In this document: piece by piece, positions 29,509 through 33,782 of the stretch
Layout of the letters: each line of letters starts with the position of its first letter
Position numbering within the stretch: position 1 is the first letter of the stretch
DNA from: Oscillospiraceae bacterium
Lineage (GTDB): Bacteria; Bacillota; Clostridia; Oscillospirales; Oscillospiraceae
NCBI GenBank assembly: GCA_017552325.1
Contig: JAFZQE010000016.1
Location: forward strand, 1-33,782
Length of the DNA: 33,782 nt
Reading direction: 5' to 3'
Program-made: the position numbers and the translations under genes
The notes under the pieces: generated by a model
What the model was told of the DNA's origin: nothing
What the model saw: only the letters and a program-made list of their open reading frames with translations
The model's database searches: none

Positions 29509-30860
29509 ACACGCCGATTGCTGACTTTGTGCAGGGCTGCGCCGCGGGCGGAGCCCTGCGCCTGCATATGCCGGGGCACAAGGGCGTCCCTGCGCTCGGC
29601 CCCGAGGCGCTGGATATCACCGAGATCCCCGGCGCCGATGTGCTGTACCACGCCTCCGGCGTGATCGCCGAGAGTGAAAAAAACGCCGCCGCGCTATTCG
29701 GCAGCGCGAAAACGCTCTATTCCGCCGAGGGTTCTTCCCTCTGCATCCGCGCGATGCTGTACCTCGCGCTGCAATATGCGCATCTCACGGGAAAAAAGCC
29801 TCTGATCGCCGCGGGACGCAACGCCCACTCGGTTTTTCTCTCGGGCTGCGCGCTGCTGGGGCTGGAGGTTTCGTGGCTCTACGGCGACGACGCCTCCCGG
29901 CTTTCCTGCCGCGTCTCGCCGGAGGAGCTGGAGACCGTGCTGGAGCGGGAAAAACCCGCCGCCGTCTATCTGACGAGCCCGGACTATCTCGGCGTCTGCG
30001 CCGAAATCTCCGCGCTCGCGGCGGTCTGCCGCCGGCACGGCGCGCTGCTGCTCGTCGACAACGCCCACGGCGCTTATCTGAGATTCCTCTCCCCCTCGCG
30101 GCATCCGCTCGACCTCGGCGCGGATCTCTGCTGCGACTCGGCGCACAAGACCCTGCCGGTGCTGACGGGCGGGGCCTATCTGCATCTGTCAAAAAGCTGC
30201 CCTGCGGCGCTGCTGCCGGCGGCGGAGGCCGCGATGCGGCTCTTCGCGAGCACCAGCCCCTCCTATCTGATCCTGCAGTCGCTGGATCTCTGCAACGCAG
30301 CGCTGGCCGGGGACATTCCCGCGCAGCTCGCGGAGCGGGCAGCTCAGCTGGACGCGCTGAAAGCGGCTCTGATCGCCAACGGCTGGACGCTCGTCGGCGA
30401 CGAGCCGATGAAGCTGACGCTCTGCCCGAAGAGCCGGGGCTATACCGGCACGGAACTGGCCGCCGCGCTGCAGAAAAAAGGGATCGTCTGCGAATTTGCC
30501 GACCCGGATTTCTGCGTGTGCATGTTCTCGCCCGCCAACAGCGCGGCGGAGATCGCCGCGCTGGGCCGCGCGCTGGCCGCGCTGCCCGCAAAGGAGTCGA
30601 TCCCGGGCGGCCCGCCGCCGCTCGGCCGGCCGGAGCGTGTGCTATCGCCGCGCGGGGCGATGCTCGCGCCCTTTGAAACGCTGCCGGCGGCGCAGAGCCT
30701 CGGCCGCGTGCTCGCCGCGCCGAACGTCAGCTGTCCGCCCGCCGTACCGATCCTCGTATGCGGTGAGCGCGTCGACGAACGGGCGCTGGCGCTGTTTGGC
30801 TATTACGGGCTCGAGCGGCTGGACCTCGTCCTTCCGGACGCGGAGCTCGGGGAGGATTGA
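29505..30860 (+). CDS. PLP-dependent Orn/Lys/Arg decarboxylase family enzyme
   Basis: This 451-residue fold type I PLP enzyme resembles the short YaaO/SpeA-like group that lacks the N-terminal wing domain of E. coli decarboxylases. Motifs are RLHMPGHKG (19-27), the PLP site LLLVDNAHGAYLRF (about 181-194, D185 and H188) and SAHKTLPVLTGGAYLH with Schiff-base K215. Its C-terminal domain is small. The probable role is decarboxylation of arginine, lysine or ornithine for polyamine formation, but the substrate is not sure. The ATG overlaps the scfB stop, with GGAGGA before it, so translation is coupled with the SCIFF maturase. Confidence 0.9.
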   Translation: MNTPIADFVQGCAAGGALRLHMPGHKGVPALGPEALDITEIPGADVLYHASGVIAESEKNAAALFGSAKTLYSAEGSSLCIRAMLYLALQYAHLTGKKPLIAAGRNAHSVFLSGCALLGLEVSWLYGDDASRLSCRVSPEELETVLEREKPAAVYLTSPDYLGVCAEISALAAVCRRHGALLLVDNAHGAYLRFLSPSRHPLDLGADLCCDSAHKTLPVLTGGAYLHLSKSCPAALLPAAEAAMRLFASTSPSYLILQSLDLCNAALAGDIPAQLAERAAQLDALKAALIANGWTLVGDEPMKLTLCPKSRGYTGTELAAALQKKGIVCEFADPDFCVCMFSPANSAAEIAALGRALAALPAKESIPGGPPPLGRPERVLSPRGAMLAPFETLPAAQSLGRVLAAPNVSCPPAVPILVCGERVDERALALFGYYGLERLDLVLPDAELGED

Positions 30861-30863
30861 GGC

Positions 30864-31331
30864 ATGTCGGACTACATCATGGAACTGCGCAAGATCGTCG
30901 GGCACCGTCTGCTGCTGAGCCCGGGCGTCAGCGTCATCGTCGAGGACGCGAAGGGCCGCGCGCTGCTGGAAAAGCGGCACGACAACGGCTGCTGGGGCTA
31001 TGCAGGCGGCGCGGTGGAGCCGGACGAAGTCGTCGAGGACGCCGCGCGGCGCGAGTTGCTGGAAGAAACCGGGATCGTTGCCGGGAAGCTGGACTTTTTC
31101 GGGATCTATTCCGGGCCGGAGAGCCACTTTTACTACCCCAACGGCGACGAGGTCTCCTACGTGGAGATCGTCTATACCTGCCGCGACTGGAGCGGCTCGC
31201 TTTGCCCGCAGCCGGGCGAGGTGGACGAGCTGCGCTGGTTTGCCCCGGACGAGCTGCCGGAGAATATCTCCCCCTCGATCCGCCGCGGCCTGCTGGACTG
31301 GGCGGAGAAAAAACGTGCGCAAGGAGGCTGA
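30864..31331 (+). CDS. Nudix hydrolase
   Basis: This 155-residue enzyme cleaves nucleoside diphosphates linked to another moiety. The complete Nudix box G49-X5-E55-X7-R63-E64-X2-E67-E68-X-G70 is present. The region after the box (SGPESHFYYPNGDEVSYVEIVY) is typical of MutT/ADP-ribose pyrophosphatase-like housecleaning proteins. It starts three bases after the upstream decarboxylase-family gene ends, and the GH13 ATG lies three bases after its own stop, so it belongs to the scf transcript. The substrate is unknown. Confidence 0.94.
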   Translation: MSDYIMELRKIVGHRLLLSPGVSVIVEDAKGRALLEKRHDNGCWGYAGGAVEPDEVVEDAARRELLEETGIVAGKLDFFGIYSGPESHFYYPNGDEVSYVEIVYTCRDWSGSLCPQPGEVDELRWFAPDELPENISPSIRRGLLDWAEKKRAQGG

Positions 31332-31334
31332 ACC

Positions 31335-32624
31335 ATGGCTAAAAATACCGATATCGCCCTGCGGCAGCAGGTCATCTATTCGATCTACGTGCGCAGTCAT
31401 ACCGAGGAGGGGACCTTTCTCTCGGTCATCCCCGACCTTGACCGTATCCGCGCGCTCGGCGCGGACATCATCTGGTTCATGCCGATCCACCCGATCGGCG
31501 TCAAGGGCAAAAAGGGCAGCCTCGGCTGTCCCTACGCCAACCGCGACTACCGCGCCGTCAATCCCGCCTACGGCACGATGGAGGACTTCCGCGCCCTCGT
31601 CGACGAGATCCACGCGCGCGGCATGAAGGTCATGATCGACGTCGTCTACAACCACACTTCGCCGGACTCGGTGCTCTTCGAGCAGCACCCGGAGTTTTTC
31701 TACCGCGGGCCGAACGGAAAGCCGGGCAACAAGATCGGCGACTGGAGCGACGTCATTGACCTCGACTACCGCAATCGCGGGCTCTGGGACTATCAGATCG
31801 AGTCGCTCTGCTTCTGGGCCGGGATCGTGGATGGCTTCCGCTGCGACGTGGCTTCCTTCGTGCCGCTGGACTTCTGGAAGGAGGCGCGCGAGGCCGTCGA
31901 GCGCGTACACCCGGGCTTTGTCTGGCTGGCCGAGACCGTGCACCGCACCTTCGGCCTGCAGTGCCGCCGTCAGGGCATCTACTCGATGCGCGACAGCGAG
32001 GCCTTCGAGGCCTTCGACATCGAATACGAATACGACATCCGCGAGATCTTCGACGCCTGGCTCTACGGCCGCGCGCCGCTGAGCCACTACCTGGATCTGA
32101 TGAACTTCCAGGAGGTCACGTATCCCGTCAACTACAACAAGCTGCGCTACCTGGAGAACCACGACCAGCCGCGCATCGCCTCTTTCATCAAAAGCGAGAG
32201 CGACCTGATCAACTACACGGCCATGCTATACTTCTTCAAGGGCACGACCCTGCTCTACGCCGGTCAGGAATTCGAAAACGACCATCTGCCGAGCCTCTTC
32301 GAGAAGGAGCCGATCGACCGGAACGGCGGGAAGGATCTGAGCGCGCTGATGGCCCGCCTGTACGAGATCAAAAAGACGGCGCTCGACGCCGAGGACGACT
32401 TCCTCGCCCGCGCCGACGACGAGCACGCGATCGCGGTGCTCGAGCGCGTCGGCAGGGGCGTGCGCAAGCTCGGCGTTTTCTCCCTGCGCTCTGAGAGCGC
32501 CGAGATCGAGGTCCCGGCCCCGGACGGCGACTACGTCAATCTGATCGACGGCGGCGCGGTTTCCGTGAAAAATCACAAAATCCGCTGCGCCGGAAGGCCG
32601 ATAATTTTCACTCTCCCCGCGTAA
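31335..32624 (+). CDS. GH13 alpha-amylase family glycosidase
   Basis: This 429-residue intracellular enzyme (no signal peptide) acts on alpha-glucans or related sugars. The four GH13 regions are present: IDVVYNHTS (101-109), GFRCDVASF with nucleophile D171, WLAETV with acid/base E200, and YLENHDQPR with D277. The barrel start QQVIYSIYVRSHTEEGTF is typical. Domain B is small, and the C-terminal beta domain (about 350-429) is short. AAGGAGG precedes ATG 31335. It could be an alpha-glucosidase, neopullulanase-like enzyme or sucrose-acting enzyme; this is undecided. It is the last gene of the scf group, followed by a new promoter. Confidence 0.93.
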   Translation: MAKNTDIALRQQVIYSIYVRSHTEEGTFLSVIPDLDRIRALGADIIWFMPIHPIGVKGKKGSLGCPYANRDYRAVNPAYGTMEDFRALVDEIHARGMKVMIDVVYNHTSPDSVLFEQHPEFFYRGPNGKPGNKIGDWSDVIDLDYRNRGLWDYQIESLCFWAGIVDGFRCDVASFVPLDFWKEAREAVERVHPGFVWLAETVHRTFGLQCRRQGIYSMRDSEAFEAFDIEYEYDIREIFDAWLYGRAPLSHYLDLMNFQEVTYPVNYNKLRYLENHDQPRIASFIKSESDLINYTAMLYFFKGTTLLYAGQEFENDHLPSLFEKEPIDRNGGKDLSALMARLYEIKKTALDAEDDFLARADDEHAIAVLERVGRGVRKLGVFSLRSESAEIEVPAPDGDYVNLIDGGAVSVKNHKIRCAGRPIIFTLPA

Positions 32625-32631
32625 TTGGCGA

Positions 32632-32660
32632 TTGCGCGCCGCGCCGCGGCGGATTATAAT
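32632..32660 (+). promoter_or_regulatory. Sigma-A promoter for guaA
   Basis: TTGCGC (32632-32637) and a perfect TATAAT (32655-32660) are 17 bases apart. The leader would be about 30 bases long, with GGAGG before the guaA ATG. There is no room for a purine riboswitch. Confidence 0.75.
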
Positions 32661-32697
32661 GGTTTCTGTAAAATAATAGATTTTGGAGGCGCAGAAC

Positions 32698-33678
32698 ATG
32701 GCAGACAACAGACGTCCCGAGAATATGGAACGCATCACCACCCCCGAGCTGGCCCTGGCATTCATCGACGAGCAGCTCGCCGCGCTGCGGGCGCAGATCG
32801 GCGACAAAAAGGTGCTGCTGGCACTGTCCGGCGGCGTGGATTCCTCCGTCGTGGCCGCGCTGCTGATCCGCGCGGTCGGCAGGCAGCTCACCTGCGTGCA
32901 CGTCAACCACGGCCTGCTCCGCAAGGGCGAGAGCGAGCAGGTCATCGAGGTCTTCCGCAACCAGATGGACGCGAACCTCATCTACGTCGACGCGGTCGAC
33001 CGCTTCCTGGACAAGCTGGCCGGCGTCGCCGACCCGGAGACCAAGCGAAAGATCATCGGCGCGGAGTTCATCCGCGTGTTCGAGGAGGAGGCCCGCAAGC
33101 TGGAGGGCATCGAGTTCCTGGCCCAGGGCACGATCTACCCCGACATCCTCGAGAGCGGCCCGGTCAAGGCGCACCACAACGTGGGCGGCCTGCCGGAGGA
33201 TCTGAACTTCGAGCTGGTCGAGCCGGTGAAGTTCCTGTTCAAGGACGAGGTGCGCGTGGTCGGCAAGGCCCTCGGCCTGCCCGACAACATGGTCTACCGC
33301 CAGCCCTTCCCCGGCCCCGGCCTGGGCGTGCGCTGCGTCGGCGCCATCACCCGCGACCGTCTCGAAGCCGTACGCGAGAGCGATGCGATCCTGCGCGAGG
33401 AGTTTGCGAAGAACGGCCTGGCCGGCAAGGTCTGGCAGTACTTCACCATCGTGCCGGACTTCAAGTCCACCGGCATCCGGGACGGCCTGCGTACCTACGA
33501 CTGGCCGGTCGTCATCCGCGCGGTCAACACGGTCGACGCCGTCACCGCCGAGGTCGCGGAGCTCAGCTTCCCGCTGCTGCAGCACATCACCGCCCGCATC
33601 ACGAGCGAGGTCAAGGGCGTCAACCGCGTCCTCTGGGACGTCACGCCGAAGCCGAGCGGCACGATCGAGTGGGAATGA
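32698..33678 (+). CDS. guaA: GMP synthase, ATP-pyrophosphatase subunit only
   Basis: This 326-residue enzyme converts XMP to GMP with ATP and ammonia. The PP-loop LSGGVDSS (43-50), HVNHGLLRKGE, AQGTIYPDILES, RQPFPGPGLGVRC and the C-terminus KPSGTIEWE are canonical for the C-terminal two thirds of bacterial GuaA. The glutamine amidotransferase domain (about 190 residues before this part) is missing and is not encoded upstream, where a GH13 gene ends. It therefore depends on a separate glutaminase subunit, as in archaea, or on free ammonia. TTG 32683 is in frame, but ATG 32698 with GGAGG eight bases upstream is the better start. It has its own promoter. Confidence 0.95.
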   Translation: MADNRRPENMERITTPELALAFIDEQLAALRAQIGDKKVLLALSGGVDSSVVAALLIRAVGRQLTCVHVNHGLLRKGESEQVIEVFRNQMDANLIYVDAVDRFLDKLAGVADPETKRKIIGAEFIRVFEEEARKLEGIEFLAQGTIYPDILESGPVKAHHNVGGLPEDLNFELVEPVKFLFKDEVRVVGKALGLPDNMVYRQPFPGPGLGVRCVGAITRDRLEAVRESDAILREEFAKNGLAGKVWQYFTIVPDFKSTGIRDGLRTYDWPVVIRAVNTVDAVTAEVAELSFPLLQHITARITSEVKGVNRVLWDVTPKPSGTIEWE

Positions 33679-33782
33679 GATACGAAAACCGGAAAACCCA
33701 GTAAAATCAAGGCTTTCCGGCTTCGCAATGGTTCCTTTGATAACAATTTGATAACAGTTGCATGATCTCCCTTTATTCTCCC
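33679..33782. other. Gene-free end of window after guaA
   Basis: No gene is visible. There is a weak stem, CCGGAAA (33689-33695) with TTTCCGG (33714-33720), without a T-run. A direct repeat of TTTGATAACA lies at about 33735-33756. The sequence becomes AT-richer. The 3' end of guaA is a known integration site for genomic islands in many bacteria, so an element border nearby is possible, but the window ends too soon to tell. Confidence 0.4.

Noticed and set aside
30642-32162. Minus-strand open frame of 506 codons
   Set aside because: It is opposite the decarboxylase-family, Nudix and GH13 genes, all of which have intact catalytic motifs.
32625-32660. TTGGCG at 32625 as -35 box of guaA
   Set aside because: It is 24 bases from TATAAT; TTGCGC at 32632 has the right 17-base spacing.

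Overview
The window looks like a chromosomal segment of a GC-rich, anaerobic, probably spore-forming member of the Clostridia, perhaps a gut Oscillospiraceae- or Christensenellales-like lineage. The evidence is a SCIFF ranthipeptide with its radical-SAM maturase (a Clostridia hallmark), a YpeB-like germination protein, a ferredoxin-linked membrane [NiFe] hydrogenase, Gram-positive Shine-Dalgarno sites and sigma-A promoters, and several glycan-degrading enzymes. No rRNA, tRNA, CRISPR array, transposase or phage gene was seen.

Layout. (1) Bases 2-1309 hold the end of a sugar ABC permease and a GH5 beta-glucanase. (2) Bases 1375-5916 form a transcription unit of unknown purpose, bounded by a good promoter and a strong terminator. 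It contains a protein that resembles ferredoxin-dependent bilin reductases (PcyA family), three unrecognised membrane proteins, a flavin-reductase-like protein and a DUF1295/steroid 5-alpha-reductase-like membrane enzyme. (3) Bases 5917-6900 are mostly non-coding, with two unusual inverted-repeat clusters around one small orphan gene. (4) Bases 6901-15926 (minus) encode a complete Mbh-type, Mrp-antiporter-linked group 4 [NiFe] hydrogenase, in the order K-L-hypA-A-B-C-D-E-F-G-H-M-J-N. Its ferredoxin subunit has grown into a polyferredoxin with motifs for eight [4Fe-4S] clusters. (5) Bases 16088-20596 (minus) encode the maturation factors hypF-hypC-hypD-hypE behind a sigma-A promoter; hypB is absent. 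(6) Bases 20754-24812 hold ypeB and gltX (minus) and trpS (plus). gltX and trpS are transcribed divergently from overlapping promoters. (7) Bases 24928-27679 hold a WecA/TagO-type glycosyl-1-phosphate transferase and a GH2 glycosidase. (8) Bases 27749-32624 hold scfA, scfB, a PLP-dependent Orn/Lys/Arg decarboxylase-family enzyme, a Nudix hydrolase and a GH13 enzyme, in one tightly packed run. (9) Bases 32632-33678 hold a GMP synthase that has only the ATP-pyrophosphatase half.

How the parts work together. Reduced ferredoxin from fermentation can pass electrons through the polyferredoxin to the hydrogenase catalytic pair (mbhL/mbhJ). H2 evolution would then drive ion pumping by the membrane arm, whose genes are homologous to Mrp Na+/H+ antiporter subunits. 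HypA and HypCDEF build the NiFe(CN)2CO centre. The ABC permease, GH5, GH2 and GH13 enzymes feed the fermentation. At least five kinds of short palindromic or iterated intergenic repeat are scattered between genes, one inside the gltX leader and one between scfA and scfB. All functional statements come from reading the sequence and recalling family motifs; no database search was run.
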